Of a DNA stretch of 64,000 bases, positions 8,554 through 17,645 are shown piece by piece. The notes below the pieces were generated by a model, which did no database searches, was not told the DNA's origin, and saw nothing but the letters and a program-made list of their open reading frames with translations. The stretch is from Hymenobacter negativus. Lineage in GTDB: Bacteria; Bacteroidota; Bacteroidia; Cytophagales; Hymenobacteraceae. A program made the translations under genes and the position numbers. The DNA is taken from NCBI RefSeq assembly GCF_016056375.1, contig NZ_JAEDAE010000001.1:310001-374000 (forward strand), read 5' to 3'. How positions within the stretch are numbered: the first letter of the stretch is position 1; each line of letters starts with the position of its first letter.

Positions 8554-9462
8554 TCACTTCGTCAATTCCCCAAACACCTCTTCCAGGCTCTGCTGCTCCT
8601 GCCGCAGCCCCAGCAGAATCCAGCCTTCCTGCCCGGCCAGGCGCGACACGGCGGCGCGCACATCGGTGCCCGGCGCGGTGCGCAGCAGGACCGCGCCATT
8701 GGCCGCGAGTTCGACGTGGCGCACGTTGGGGAGCTTAGCGAGCTTGGCAGTATCCACTGCGCCTTCAAATTCGGCGCGGACCACGGTTTCGCCGGCGGCG
8801 CGGGCGGCCAGCTCGGCCACCGGGCTGTCGGCCACCAGCTTGCCCCGGCTGATGATGAGCACGCGCGAGCACAGGGCCGTGACTTCGGGCAGAATGTGGG
8901 TACTGAAAATGACGGTTTTGTCCTCGCCCACCTCGCGAATGAGCTGGCGGATTTCCAGAATCTGGTTGGGGTCGAGGCCGGTGGTGGGCTCGTCGAGGAT
9001 AAGCACGTCCGGGTCGTGAATCAGGGCCTGGGCCAGGCCCACGCGCTGCCGGTAGCCCTTGCTTAGCGCGCCGATTTGCTTGTTCTGCTCGCGGCTCAGG
9101 CCCACGCGCCGCACCAGCTCGTTCACGCGGTTGCGCAGGCCGGAGCCGCTCAGCCCGTGCACCGAGCCAATAAATTCGAGGTACTCGTGCACGTACATAT
9201 CCAGGTAGAGCGGGTTGTGCTCGGGCAGGTAGCCCACGTGGCGGCGCACTTCCAGACTATTGGTGAGCACATCGTAGCCGGCCACGCGCACGGTGCCGGC
9301 GGTGGGGGGGAGGTAGCCGGTGGCAATTTTCATCGTGGTGCTCTTGCCCGCCCCATTCGGCCCGAGAAAACCCACGATTTCACCTTTGCCTGCCGTGAAG
9401 CTGATGTTGTCCACGGCGTTTTGGGTGCCGTAGGTTTTGGTCAGGTTTTCAATTTCTACCAT
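8554..9462 (-). CDS. gldA: Gliding motility ABC transporter ATP-binding protein GldA
   Basis: ABC ATPase that would energise GldF/GldG. Walker A GPNGAGKST is at residues 34-42, the signature LSKGYRQ at 133-139, and Walker B VLILDEP at 153-159. The YLPEHNPLYLDMYVHEYLEFI stretch is characteristic of GldA. The C-terminal 80 residues form the usual GldA regulatory tail. It is the first gene of a gldA-gldF-gldG set on the minus strand. A generic ABC-2 ATPase would look similar, but the neighbours support GldA. Confidence 0.92.
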   Translation of the reverse strand: MVEIENLTKTYGTQNAVDNISFTAGKGEIVGFLGPNGAGKSTTMKIATGYLPPTAGTVRVAGYDVLTNSLEVRRHVGYLPEHNPLYLDMYVHEYLEFIGSVHGLSGSGLRNRVNELVRRVGLSREQNKQIGALSKGYRQRVGLAQALIHDPDVLILDEPTTGLDPNQILEIRQLIREVGEDKTVIFSTHILPEVTALCSRVLIISRGKLVADSPVAELAARAAGETVVRAEFEGAVDTAKLAKLPNVRHVELAANGAVLLRTAPGTDVRAAVSRLAGQEGWILLGLRQEQQSLEEVFGELTK

Positions 9463-9483
9463 TCTGAAACTGTTTGACGCAAG

Positions 9484-9577
9484 AACGTCATGCTGAGCGC
9501 AGTCGAAGCATCTCTACTACGCAAATAATTAATTAGTATTGAGGTAGAGATGCTTCGACTGCGCTCAGCATGACGTT
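9484..9577. repeat. Palindromic intergenic element, family A copy 4
   Basis: Perfect 34-bp arms (9484-9517 and 9544-9577) around a 26-bp AT-rich loop. The arm contains GTCATGCTGAGCGCAGTCGA followed by AGCATCTCTAC. It lies between gldA and the downstream end of the SDR gene on the same strand. Confidence 0.9.
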
Positions 9578-9580
9578 TTT

Positions 9581-10273
9581 CTATTTAACCTGCGCTGGCC
9601 GCAGCTGGATTTCGGAAATCATCGTCGTGTCCGGCGCTCCAATTGCGTGCACAATGGCGGCCGCAATGTCTCCGGGCTGCATCTTGTGCGGGTCGGGCGT
9701 AGCGCCGGGCTCCTTGCCGTTGAAATTGGTTTCGACTGAGCCCGGCATCACGCAGGTAACGCGAATACCGGATGGCCGCACCTCCTTAAACAACGCATCC
9801 GAAAAGCCCCGCACCGCGAATTTGGTGGCGCAGTAGCCGGACATCCCGGCCGTGCCCGCCGTGCCAGCCAGCGACGCCACGTTTACGATGTGGCCCGCGT
9901 GCTGGCGTTTCATCTGCGGAAGTACGGCGCGGGTGCAGAGGAAAGTGCCCAATACGTTGGTATCAAACATGGTTTTCCAGTCTTCGGTCTTAAAACCATC
10001 AACCTCACCCATAATACCCAAGCCGGCGTTGTTGACCAGCACGTGAATTTCGGGACCTAACTCGCGCTGCGTATTAGTGAAGGCTTCGGCAATGGAGTGC
10101 TCATCCTGCACATCGCACTCAAAAAACTGTAACCGGTCGTGCACCAGGCCCGCAGGAGCAGTGCGCGCCCATCCAGCTACGGCCGCGCCACGCGCCAGCA
10201 GGGCTTCGACGGTGGCGCGGCCAATTCCTTTGCTTGCGCCCGTAACGATGGCAACTTTACCGGTGAGGTCCAT
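9581..10273 (-). CDS. Short-chain dehydrogenase/reductase (SDR)
   Basis: Classical SDR oxidoreductase of 230 residues. The N-terminal cofactor motif is TGASKGIG (residues 12-19), NNAG is present, the catalytic serine is in VNVASLAG and the YxxxK pair is in SGYCATKFAVRGF. Substrate cannot be told from sequence; families like this act on 3-ketoacyl or other carbonyl compounds. It is divergently arranged with the DUF2807 gene at 10301, sharing a short intergenic region. Confidence 0.88.
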   Translation of the reverse strand: MDLTGKVAIVTGASKGIGRATVEALLARGAAVAGWARTAPAGLVHDRLQFFECDVQDEHSIAEAFTNTQRELGPEIHVLVNNAGLGIMGEVDGFKTEDWKTMFDTNVLGTFLCTRAVLPQMKRQHAGHIVNVASLAGTAGTAGMSGYCATKFAVRGFSDALFKEVRPSGIRVTCVMPGSVETNFNGKEPGATPDPHKMQPGDIAAAIVHAIGAPDTTMISEIQLRPAQVK

Positions 10274-10274
10274 T

Positions 10275-10282
10275 TATCTTTG
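10275..10282 (+). promoter_or_regulatory. Bacteroidota -7 box (TATCTTTG)
   Basis: Exact TAnnTTTG match 18 bp before the ATG at 10301. No clear TTTG at the -33 position. It supports the choice of the 10301 start over upstream in-frame starts, which would overlap the divergent SDR gene. Confidence 0.5.
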
Positions 10283-10300
10283 GGAAAAGTAAGGCTGAAT

Positions 10301-11098
10301 ATGCGCAATACGAGTTTGCGGCCGCAAGTTAGCGGCCTGGGTGGGTTTGGGGTACTGCGTGGCATGGGCCGCATCGGATTCGGTCTTGCCCTGATGGTTG
10401 GTTTGAGCACCTGCGGCCCCGGCCACGGCACCGATTGCCTGAAAAGTACCGGCGCCATCGTCACCCAGCGCCGCGACGTGGACGCCGGCCTAGTTACCGT
10501 CACAGCCTTCGACAACGTGGACCTGCGCCTGGTACAGGATTCCCAAACCTATGCCGAAGTGCGGGCCGGCGAAAACCTCATCAGCGACATCGTATTCACC
10601 CGCAAAGGCAACGCGCTCGAAATCAATAATACCAGCACCTGCAACTGGGCCCGCAGCTACGACACGCCCCGCGAAGTGACGTTGCACGTGCCGCGCATCA
10701 CCAACATGTTTTTGCGCGGCCAGGGTAATACCAGCACCGTAGGCCAGTTCGTGCAGGACACCATCTTCTTTCACCTTATTGGGGCCGGCGACATGGACCT
10801 CAACGTGAAAGCCCGCCAGCTTTATCTTGACCAATACGAGCTGGGCGATATGACGATACAGGGCACCGCCGAGCGGATGGATTTCACGTTGGGCGGCTCG
10901 GGGCGGCTTTTTGCTCAGGGCATAACGCCCAAGGTCTGCTATTTTACCCTGACGCGCGACAGCGACGGCGACGCCCACGCGCGCGCCAGCGAAACCCTCG
11001 CCGGTACCGTAGCTGGCAATGGCACACTGTACTACGGCGGCGCCCCCACGGTTACCGACATCAAAATAACCGGCAAGGGCGGCAAAAAAGCGGAATAG
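10301..11098 (+). CDS. DUF2807 (head-GIN) envelope protein, possible lipoprotein
   Basis: 265-residue protein of the DUF2807 type common in Bacteroidota: right-handed beta-helix-like repeats of short strands (VTVTAFDNVDLRLVQDSQTYAEVRAG, then ISDIVFTRKGNALEINN). A hydrophobic stretch around residues 25-40 ends in LSTC, a weak lipobox (Thr rather than Gly/Ala before Cys), so membrane attachment is possible but uncertain. Function of the family is unknown; these are surface or periplasmic proteins. It converges on the downstream SDR gene with a 6-bp gap. Confidence 0.82.
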   Translation: MRNTSLRPQVSGLGGFGVLRGMGRIGFGLALMVGLSTCGPGHGTDCLKSTGAIVTQRRDVDAGLVTVTAFDNVDLRLVQDSQTYAEVRAGENLISDIVFTRKGNALEINNTSTCNWARSYDTPREVTLHVPRITNMFLRGQGNTSTVGQFVQDTIFFHLIGAGDMDLNVKARQLYLDQYELGDMTIQGTAERMDFTLGGSGRLFAQGITPKVCYFTLTRDSDGDAHARASETLAGTVAGNGTLYYGGAPTVTDIKITGKGGKKAE

Positions 11099-11104
11099 AT
11101 TAAC

Positions 11105-11836
11105 TCATAAATCGCCCAGCTGCGGCCGAATCAGTAGCTCTTCCACCACGGCGTGGGGCGAAAGGGAGTAGGTGGAAAATATGGCTTCGGCCACGTCCTC
11201 GGCCTGCACAAACCGTTCGGCGGGGAGCTCCACCCCGGCCCAGCTGGCCGTGAGCGTAGGGCCGGGCAATACTGCCGTCACGCGCACACCGCTGGCCTTC
11301 AGCTCCTCGCGCAGGTTTTTGGTGAAGCCCAGCAGCGCGTGCTTGGCAATGCCGTAGGAGCCGCCATTGGGGTAAGCCGTGATGCTGGCCGTGGAACAAA
11401 CCGTGAAAATGTGTCCGTGCCCTTGGGCAATGAGGCCCGGCAGCAGCGGCAGCGTCACGTCATAAGCACTGAGCAGGTTCACGGCCAGCATCTGGCGCAG
11501 CTGCGAACCATCGGCCGGCTCGTCCTGCAAACGGCCGGGAACGAAGGCCCCAGCGTTGTTTACCAGCACCTCCACGGGCAGGCCCAGCGCCAGCACAAAG
11601 GCCGCGAAACGGGCGCAATCGGTTTGCTGGCTGAGGTCGGCGGGTAGCGTGTGCAGCAAGGCCCCGGGAACATCGGCCGTCAATTCGGTTGTAAGCGCGG
11701 CCAGGTCATCAGCCGAGCGGGCGCAGGTGGCCACTGGGTAGCCGGCCTGCAGGAAGCGCGCCACCACGGCGCGACCAATACCTTTGCTGCCGCCAGTGAC
11801 GACAATTAATTTTTCGCTCGTTTGGGCTCTGTTCAT
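11105..11836 (-). CDS. Short-chain dehydrogenase/reductase (SDR)
   Basis: 243-residue classical SDR. The start is set at ATG 11836 (MNRAQTSEKLIVVTGGSKGIG), since longer versions add a low-complexity N-terminus. TGGSKGIG cofactor motif, NNAG, and YGIAKHALLGF (YxxxK) are present. Similar in type to the SDR at 9581-10273 but not a close duplicate. Divergent from the mlaE-like gene at 11927; the 90-bp gap between them should hold both promoters. Confidence 0.88.
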   Translation of the reverse strand: MNRAQTSEKLIVVTGGSKGIGRAVVARFLQAGYPVATCARSADDLAALTTELTADVPGALLHTLPADLSQQTDCARFAAFVLALGLPVEVLVNNAGAFVPGRLQDEPADGSQLRQMLAVNLLSAYDVTLPLLPGLIAQGHGHIFTVCSTASITAYPNGGSYGIAKHALLGFTKNLREELKASGVRVTAVLPGPTLTASWAGVELPAERFVQAEDVAEAIFSTYSLSPHAVVEELLIRPQLGDL

Positions 11837-11926
11837 CTGATTTACGTAAGGTGGCGAAGCCTCTGAAGTTTCGCCTGCGGCAACCGCCGCGCCCAAACTT
11901 CGGTTTTTATTTTTCAACAAATTCTC

Positions 11927-12658
11927 ATGCTTAAAACTTTCGGCGCGTTTGTCCTTTTCCTGCGGGGCATGGTGGTGCGCACGGAGCGGTTCAGCGTCCT
12001 CTGGAACCGCACCATCGACGAAGCCATCCTTATCGGGGTCGATTCCATTGTCATCGTGTCCATCGTGTCGGCTTTTATCGGGGCCGTTACCTGCGTCCAG
12101 ATTGCCTACAACCTAACCAATCCGCTCATTCCGCAGTCCACCATCGGCTATATGGTGCGCGAGATGACTATTCTGGAGCTGGCCCCCACCATCACCAGCA
12201 TCGTGCTGGCGGGCAAAGTGGGCAGTAGCATCGCCGGCGGTCTGGGCACCATGCGCATCACCGAGCAAGTGTCGGCGCTGGAAGTAATGGGCATCAATTC
12301 CACGTCTTACCTCGTGCTGCCACGCATTCTGGCGGCCCTGCTCATGTTCCCGCTGCTGGTTATTCTGGCCATGCTGCTGTCCATTCTGGGCGGCTACTTG
12401 GCCGGCACCCTCACCGGCGTGATGACGGCTCAGGACTACATCGAAGGCATCCGCACCGATTTCATTCCCTACAACATCGTGTTTGCCCTCATCAAGGCCG
12501 TGGTATTCGCCTTCCTGGTTTCGGGTATTTCGGCCTTCAAGGGTTATTACACCACCGGCGGCGCCCTCGAAGTAGGAGCCGCCAGCACTGGCGCCGTAAC
12601 CAATTCCATCATCGCCATCCTCATTGCCGATTTCGCTCTGGCGGCGCTGCTGCTCTGA
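11927..12658 (+). CDS. MlaE-family ABC transporter permease
   Basis: 243-residue integral membrane protein of the MlaE/YrbE/TGD1 family, the permease of phospholipid (Mla-type) transporters that maintain outer-membrane lipid asymmetry. Typical features: an N-terminal amphipathic helix, about five transmembrane helices, and the conserved ELAPTITSIVLAGKVGSSIAGGLGTMRITEQVSALEVMG stretch (about residues 84-122). It is followed 21 bp later by its ATPase. No MCE-domain (MlaD) gene is adjacent here, so the substrate-binding partner must be encoded elsewhere. Confidence 0.93.
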   Translation: MLKTFGAFVLFLRGMVVRTERFSVLWNRTIDEAILIGVDSIVIVSIVSAFIGAVTCVQIAYNLTNPLIPQSTIGYMVREMTILELAPTITSIVLAGKVGSSIAGGLGTMRITEQVSALEVMGINSTSYLVLPRILAALLMFPLLVILAMLLSILGGYLAGTLTGVMTAQDYIEGIRTDFIPYNIVFALIKAVVFAFLVSGISAFKGYYTTGGALEVGAASTGAVTNSIIAILIADFALAALLL

Positions 12659-12679
12659 TTATTAGCTACTAGCTACCAT

Positions 12680-13495
12680 ATGATTGAAGTATCCAACATC
12701 GAAAAATCCTTCGACGGCAACCCCGTTCTGAAAGGCATTTCGTGCGTGTTTGAAACCGGCAAGTGCAACCTGTTGCTGGGTGGCTCGGGCACTGGTAAAA
12801 GCGTGCTGTTGCAGTGCATTGTGGGTTTGATGAAGCCCGATATCGGCTCCATTACCTTCGATGGCACGGTGTACACCAACAGCAAAATCGATATCCGCCA
12901 GGAAATCCGCCGCAAAATCGGGATGCTGTTCCAGGGCTCGGCGCTGTTCGACTCGATGACGGTGGCCCAGAACGTGGAATTTCCCCTGCAAATGCTGACG
13001 CCCGAAATGTCGCCCGAGGAGCGGCGCGAGCGGGTCGAGTTCTGCCTCAAGCGTGTGGGACTGGAAAACGCGGGCAACAAAATGCCGGCTGAAATCTCGG
13101 GCGGCATGAAGAAGCGCGTGGGCATTGCCCGCGCCATTGCGCCGCAGTGTACCTACCTGTTTTGCGACGAGCCCAACTCCGGCCTCGACCCTGCTACCAG
13201 CATCAAAATCGACAACCTGATTCACGAAATCACCCACGAATACAACATCACCACCGTCATCGTAACCCACGACATGAACTCGGTGATTGAGATTGGCGAG
13301 CACATCATTTTCCTGCACCAGGGCAAAAAGCTGTGGGATGGCACCAAGGACGAAATCCTAAACGCCACAGTACCCGAGCTGCGCGACTTCATCTTCAGCA
13401 GCAGCCTAGTGCGCGCCGCCAAGCGCGTCGATGAGGAAACCGAAGGCGGCATGGCCGCTTTCGCTGAAGAAAGCGAGTCCGGCGGCGGCATCTAA
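12680..13495 (+). CDS. MlaF-family ABC transporter ATP-binding protein
   Basis: 271-residue ATPase partner of the MlaE-like permease. Walker A GGSGTGKS is at residues 34-41, signature ISGGMKKR at 139-146 and Walker B/D-loop YLFCDEPNSGLDP at 159-171. The Asn in EPNSGLDP in place of the usual Thr-Thr is common in the MlaF/Ttg2A group. The last about 25 residues are acidic and variable. A long perfect palindrome ends the unit. Confidence 0.93.
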   Translation: MIEVSNIEKSFDGNPVLKGISCVFETGKCNLLLGGSGTGKSVLLQCIVGLMKPDIGSITFDGTVYTNSKIDIRQEIRRKIGMLFQGSALFDSMTVAQNVEFPLQMLTPEMSPEERRERVEFCLKRVGLENAGNKMPAEISGGMKKRVGIARAIAPQCTYLFCDEPNSGLDPATSIKIDNLIHEITHEYNITTVIVTHDMNSVIEIGEHIIFLHQGKKLWDGTKDEILNATVPELRDFIFSSSLVRAAKRVDEETEGGMAAFAEESESGGGI

Positions 13496-13504
13496 CGCTG
13501 CCCC

Positions 13505-13562
13505 GCTGCTAGGCAAAAAAGCCCGTTCTCTGCGCAGAGAACGGGCTTTTTTGCCTAGCAGC
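13505..13562. terminator. Bidirectional terminator, 58-bp perfect palindrome
   Basis: Every base from 13505 pairs with its mirror up to 13562 with no loop mismatch; the centre is CTCTGCGCAGAG. It contains an A6 run in the left half and a T6 run in the right half, so it works as a Rho-independent terminator in both directions, between convergent genes ending at 13495 and 13572. Confidence 0.93.
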
Positions 13563-13571
13563 AGGACGACA

Positions 13572-14108
13572 TTATGCTTTAGGTAGCAGCATCTGCAAAT
13601 GCGCCAGATGGTGCCGCCCGTGCCAGGCATAGAGCGCCAGCGCCTGGTCAAGCGTCGATTGGCGCTGGTTGCCGGGGTGATAAAAGGTGCGCTGCCACTG
13701 TTCCTCTGTTAGGTGGTATAACAGCGTCACCCAGCGCGAATGCAGCGCCTCCAGCAGCGTGAGCGACACCGTGATGGGCGTGGCGGCTACATCGGGCAGC
13801 TCAGCCCAAGCCTGCTCGTCGTAGGGGCTGATGGTGGGGTTGTCTTCCGTCAGGGCCAGGCGGAAGCGCACGTAGCTGTTGATGTGCGAGTCGGCCACGT
13901 GGTGGATTACCTGGCGGCCGGTCCAGCCGCCGGGGCGGTAGGGGTGTTGCAGGCCCTCGCCGCCTACCTGGCGGGCCATAGCCGTGAGTTGGGCCGGCAG
14001 TTCCGCCAATTGCTGAATAAGCGCTGTGCGCTCGGCGGGGGCCAGGGGGCCCGTGGGCAGTTGCGGCCGGCCGATGGGGTATTTGAGTGCGTCGAGGTTG
14101 TAATCCAT
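13572..14108 (-). CDS. YfiT/DinB-like putative metal-dependent hydrolase or thiol transferase
   Basis: 178-residue four-helix-bundle protein of the YfiT/BstA branch of the DinB superfamily. The diagnostic block YRPGGWTGRQVIHHVADSHI (about residues 57-76) and LTEDNPTISPYDEQAWAEL are present. The three metal-binding histidines are in HHVADSH and in the C-terminal AWHGRHHLAHL. In Bacillus relatives these proteins are zinc-binding and linked to bacillithiol transfer; the actual reaction here is unknown. Confidence 0.85.
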   Translation of the reverse strand: MDYNLDALKYPIGRPQLPTGPLAPAERTALIQQLAELPAQLTAMARQVGGEGLQHPYRPGGWTGRQVIHHVADSHINSYVRFRLALTEDNPTISPYDEQAWAELPDVAATPITVSLTLLEALHSRWVTLLYHLTEEQWQRTFYHPGNQRQSTLDQALALYAWHGRHHLAHLQMLLPKA

Positions 14109-14210
14109 GGCTGCAAAGAAAACAAAAACGCTGCCCCCGATGAAGAGGGCAGCGTTGTGGGCAACAAATTCAGGAAGACATAATCCGTGAAAACCGTCGA
14201 ATCCGCGGTT

Positions 14211-14843
14211 TTAGCCGTTGCGCTTGTTTAGCTCGTCGCGGATTTTAGCGGCTTTCTCGTAATCTTCTTTTTCGAGGGCCTGAGCCAGCATTTTGGTGAG
14301 CTCATCCAACGAAACCTGGCCACTGGGCTCGCGGGGCTCGGGCTGGGCCCGGCTGGAACGGGGCGAGTCCGTGTCGTTGTCGTCATCCTCGTCGTCTTCG
14401 TCCTCTTCGGCTTCGCTTTCGGCTTCGTCGAGGTCGGAAAGGATGATACCGGCTTCGCTCAGCACCCCTTCCACCGTGTAGATGGGCACGCCAAAGCGCA
14501 GACCAATGGCAATGGCATCAGAGGGACGGGCATCGATATCGAAGGTCGTAGCGCCATCGGAGCACACAATGCGCGAATAGAAAACGCCTTCTTTGAGGTC
14601 GGAAATCACCACCTCCAGAATCACCACGTGTACGTGCTCAGCAAAAGACTTGAACAGGTCGTGCGTGAGCGGCCGATTGGGGCTAATCTTTTCTATTTGA
14701 ATAGCAATGCTTTGTGCTTCAAACATGCCAATGATAATGGGCAAGCGGCGGTTGCCGCCCTTCTCGCCCAAAATCAGCGCGAAGGAGCCAGATTGCGACT
14801 GGCTGGACGAAAGCCCCAGAATTTCAAGCTGGATTTTTTTCAA
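14211..14843 (-). CDS. Bifunctional nuclease family protein with UvrB/UvrC-type motif
   Basis: 210-residue protein. The start is taken as TTG at 14843 because the family begins with MKKI-LEILGLS-SQSQSG and no ATG fits; upstream in-frame codons encode unrelated residues. The bifunctional nuclease (DUF151) domain spans about residues 1-130 with LPIIIGMFEAQSIAIQIE and DARPSDAIAIGLRFGVPIY. A long Asp/Glu-rich linker follows (about 135-165), then a C-terminal helix-hairpin (LDELTKMLAQALEKEDYEKA, AAKIRDELN) typical of the UVR motif that contacts UvrA/UvrB-like partners. Role in the cell is not established for Bacteroidota. Confidence 0.88.
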   Translation of the reverse strand: MKKIQLEILGLSSSQSQSGSFALILGEKGGNRRLPIIIGMFEAQSIAIQIEKISPNRPLTHDLFKSFAEHVHVVILEVVISDLKEGVFYSRIVCSDGATTFDIDARPSDAIAIGLRFGVPIYTVEGVLSEAGIILSDLDEAESEAEEDEDDEDDDNDTDSPRSSRAQPEPREPSGQVSLDELTKMLAQALEKEDYEKAAKIRDELNKRNG

Positions 14844-15054
14844 GGGAATAAGGAACTGGGTGTCTTGGAAGCGGAAGGGGGGAGGGGCCGGGCCGAAGCC
14901 GGGAGACAGGATGTACGTGCAAATAAAGAAAAGTCCGGGCATCTGCGGCCAAAACCTGCCGTAGAAACCGGAAATGCTGAAAAAAGATTGGGGACCCGAG
15001 CCGGGGCTTCTTGCGAAAACCACCGGACCGAGTCCCCAATGCCTGCACGTAAAT

Positions 15055-16032
15055 CTAGTTAAGGGCCTTCACGGCGGCGGTTAGCTTGGGCAATACGTCA
15101 AAAACGTCGCCCACGATGCCGTAATCGGCCGCTTTAAAGAAAGGCGCTTCCGGGTCTTTGTTGATGACCACAATCACCTTCGAACTGTTCACGCCGGCCA
15201 GGTGCTGGATAGCACCCGAAATGCCGCAGGCAATGTACAGGTTCGGCGAGATGGTAATGCCGGTCTGGCCCACGTGCTCGTGGTGAGGGCGCCAGTCCAC
15301 GTCCGAAACGGGCTTGGAGCAAGCCGTGGCCGCGCCCAGCGCCTTGGCCAGGTCCTCAATGAGGTTCCAGTTCTCGGGGCCTTTCATGCCGCGACCACCC
15401 GATACCACGAGCTCGGCCTCGGGCAGCAAAATGCCGCCGGCCTGGTCCTGCATCACCACCTGCGTGGGCGCATCGGCAAAGTCCGCGTCCGACAGCTGGG
15501 CGGCGAAGCTCGTTACTTCGGCCGTTTTGCCGGCGTCGTGCTTGGCTTCGGTCGAGTTTTTCTTCACGGCAATGATTTTGCGGTCGCCGCTCAGCACCAC
15601 GTCCGAAAACGCCTTGCCCGAGAATGCGCCACGCTTCACCGTGAACTGGCCGCCGTCAGTTTTGGGCAGTTCTACTACGTTGGTAGCCAAGCTGGCCTTC
15701 AGCCGCACCGACAGGCGCGAGCCTACTGCCGCGCCAATGTTGGAATTGGCCAGCACGATGATTTTAGCCTGTTCCTGCTCGGCTGCCGTAGCAATGAGCT
15801 TGGTGTAGGCATTGTTCACGAAATCCTTGAGGCGGGGCTCGGCATCGAACAGCACTTTCGTGATGCCTTGCTCGCCGAGCTTGGCCAAGTTGGCCTCATT
15901 GGCTTCGCCTACGGCAATTGCCGTGGCGGTAGTGCCCAACTGGGCAGCCACCTGCGCCCCGTAGGAGGCAACTTCGAGCGACGACTTTTTTACTTCGCCG
16001 TCAGCGCATTCAACTACAACTAATACAGACAT
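15055..16032 (-). CDS. etfA: Electron transfer flavoprotein subunit alpha
   Basis: FAD-carrying alpha subunit (325 residues) of ETF, which passes electrons from acyl-CoA dehydrogenases to the quinone pool. The C-terminal FAD-binding domain is clear: [42 protein letters not shown] and [22 protein letters not shown]. It lies downstream of etfB with 123 bp between them filled by a family-A palindrome, an unusual separation for this pair. Confidence 0.96.
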   Translation of the reverse strand: MSVLVVVECADGEVKKSSLEVASYGAQVAAQLGTTATAIAVGEANEANLAKLGEQGITKVLFDAEPRLKDFVNNAYTKLIATAAEQEQAKIIVLANSNIGAAVGSRLSVRLKASLATNVVELPKTDGGQFTVKRGAFSGKAFSDVVLSGDRKIIAVKKNSTEAKHDAGKTAEVTSFAAQLSDADFADAPTQVVMQDQAGGILLPEAELVVSGGRGMKGPENWNLIEDLAKALGAATACSKPVSDVDWRPHHEHVGQTGITISPNLYIACGISGAIQHLAGVNSSKVIVVINKDPEAPFFKAADYGIVGDVFDVLPKLTAAVKALN

Positions 16033-16045
16033 GGTTTTTTGTTTT

Positions 16046-16149
16046 TGTCATCCTGAGCGCAGCGAAGGACCTTATCACGCTCGCGCCGCTGAGTTAGTTA
16101 GAGCAAACGAAGGCAGCCGTGATAAGATGCTTCCTTCGTCAGCATGACA
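16046..16149. repeat. Palindromic intergenic element, family A copy 5
   Basis: Left arm from 16046 (TGTCATCCTGAGCGCAGCGA...) and a diverged right arm ending at 16149. Arms match less well than in other copies, suggesting decay. It sits between etfB and etfA, interrupting what is normally a tight operon. Confidence 0.8.
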
Positions 16150-16155
16150 GACGAA

Positions 16156-16896
16156 TTAGATAACCTTTGCTTCGTTGCGGAGCAGCTTGATGAGCTCACC
16201 GGCATTTTCGGCGTCGATGAGCTTCACACCCTGCTTCTTGGGGGGCAGCGCGTACTCGGCCACGGTGGTGCGGGCAGGCTCGCCTACGGCGGGAACCACT
16301 TTCAGGGGCTTGGTGCGGGCCGTCATGATGCCGCGCATATTGGGGATGCGGGGTTCGCACATGGGCTGCTGGCAAGAGGCCACGAAGGGCGTGTTCACGG
16401 TTACGATTTCCTTGCCGCCTTCGATTTCGCGTTCCAGCGTGGCGGTGTTGCCGCTCATGTCCAGCTTCATGGCCGGGGCCACCGTGGGGATGCCGAGCAT
16501 CTCGCCCACCATGCCGTGCACCTGGAAGCCGTTGTAGTCGATGCTTTCCTTGCCCATCAAAATCACGTCGTAAGCGCCTTCTTTGGCCACGGCCGCAATC
16601 TGCTCGGCCACGAAGTAGGCGTCTTGCGGCGCGGCGTTCACCCGAATGGCATCATCGGCCCCAATGGCCAGCGCCTTGCGGATGTTCGGCTCGGTGTCGG
16701 CTTCGCCCACGTTGAGGACGGTGACGGTGCCGCTACCGGCAGCTTCCTTCAACTCGATGGCGCGGGTGAGGGCGTACTCATCCCAGGGGTTAATCACGAA
16801 CTGCACCCCAGCCTTGTTGAACTCCTTGTTATCGGGGGTGAAGGCAATTTTGGTGGTCGTGTCGGGCACGTTGGAAATACAAACCAGAAACTTCAT
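16156..16896 (-). CDS. etfB: Electron transfer flavoprotein subunit beta
   Basis: 246-residue beta subunit that binds AMP and completes the ETF heterodimer. Visible: MKFLVCISNVPDTTTKI, FVINPWDEYALTRAIELKE and the adenine-loop region GKESIDYNGFQVHGMVGEML. The 3' part (ARTKPLKVVPA) is the family's C-terminal arm. Same strand and upstream of etfA. Confidence 0.96.
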   Translation of the reverse strand: MKFLVCISNVPDTTTKIAFTPDNKEFNKAGVQFVINPWDEYALTRAIELKEAAGSGTVTVLNVGEADTEPNIRKALAIGADDAIRVNAAPQDAYFVAEQIAAVAKEGAYDVILMGKESIDYNGFQVHGMVGEMLGIPTVAPAMKLDMSGNTATLEREIEGGKEIVTVNTPFVASCQQPMCEPRIPNMRGIMTARTKPLKVVPAVGEPARTTVAEYALPPKKQGVKLIDAENAGELIKLLRNEAKVI

Positions 16897-17050
16897 CTAA
16901 GCGGGATTAGGGTGGCGAAATCGAATGAAAAAGGCTGCATGCATAACAACCTATAGTAGCTTGCCGGTTTCCGGCAGCCAATCTTTAGCGAGGGATATGC
17001 GAGGGAAAAGCCGCAATTTTGCCCCAAAGGTAAACAAAACTCCCGCCCTG

Positions 17051-17389
17051 ATGAACACTCCTGCCACGCGTTTGCAACAGTTATTGGCTTTCTACGCCGA
17101 CGACCCCACCGATGCCTTCACCATATATGCCCTGGCAACCGAATACCGCACCCAAGAGCCGGAACGCGCCTGGGAATTTTATCACAAACTCTTAACCGAG
17201 CACCCCGATTACGTGGGGACTTACTACCACGCCGGCAAGCTGTTGGAACAGTTTGGCAAGAAGGATGAGGCCGAAAAGGTGTACCGGGCCGGGCTGAAAG
17301 TAGCCCGCAGCGCAGGCCAGCAACACGCCGCCAGCGAACTGCTGCAAGCGCTGAACAGCTGCCTTGGGCTTGATTATGAAGATGATTAG
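17051..17389 (+). CDS. Small TPR-like protein
   Basis: 112-residue all-helical protein. ATG 17051 is chosen because the longer in-frame N-terminus is not protein-like. Residues about 15-100 hold two to three tetratricopeptide-like helix pairs (ALATEYRTQEPERAWEFYHKLL; YYHAGKLLEQFGKKDEAEKVYRAGL). Such proteins are scaffolds; the partner is unknown. Divergent from etfB. Confidence 0.78.
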   Translation: MNTPATRLQQLLAFYADDPTDAFTIYALATEYRTQEPERAWEFYHKLLTEHPDYVGTYYHAGKLLEQFGKKDEAEKVYRAGLKVARSAGQQHAASELLQALNSCLGLDYEDD

Positions 17390-17645
17390 CCAACGCTAAG
17401 AGCGGGAGCCCGCCAGTCAGGGCTCCTGAAATGCAGTAGTGCCGAGAATACGAGAATATTGGCTAATTGTAATTGCAGGAAAGCTGTGCCAAAGCCGTGA
17501 AAGGTGATTTCATTCGGCGGGCAATTACTTAGGTTCGTCGGCATAAAATTGAGTTTTGCCGGGCAGGTAAATCTTATGCCTTTACTGATTAGCTACTTTG
17601 CAGTGACACCGAAAGAGAGGTTCTACCACGTCTTACTGTTCTGCT

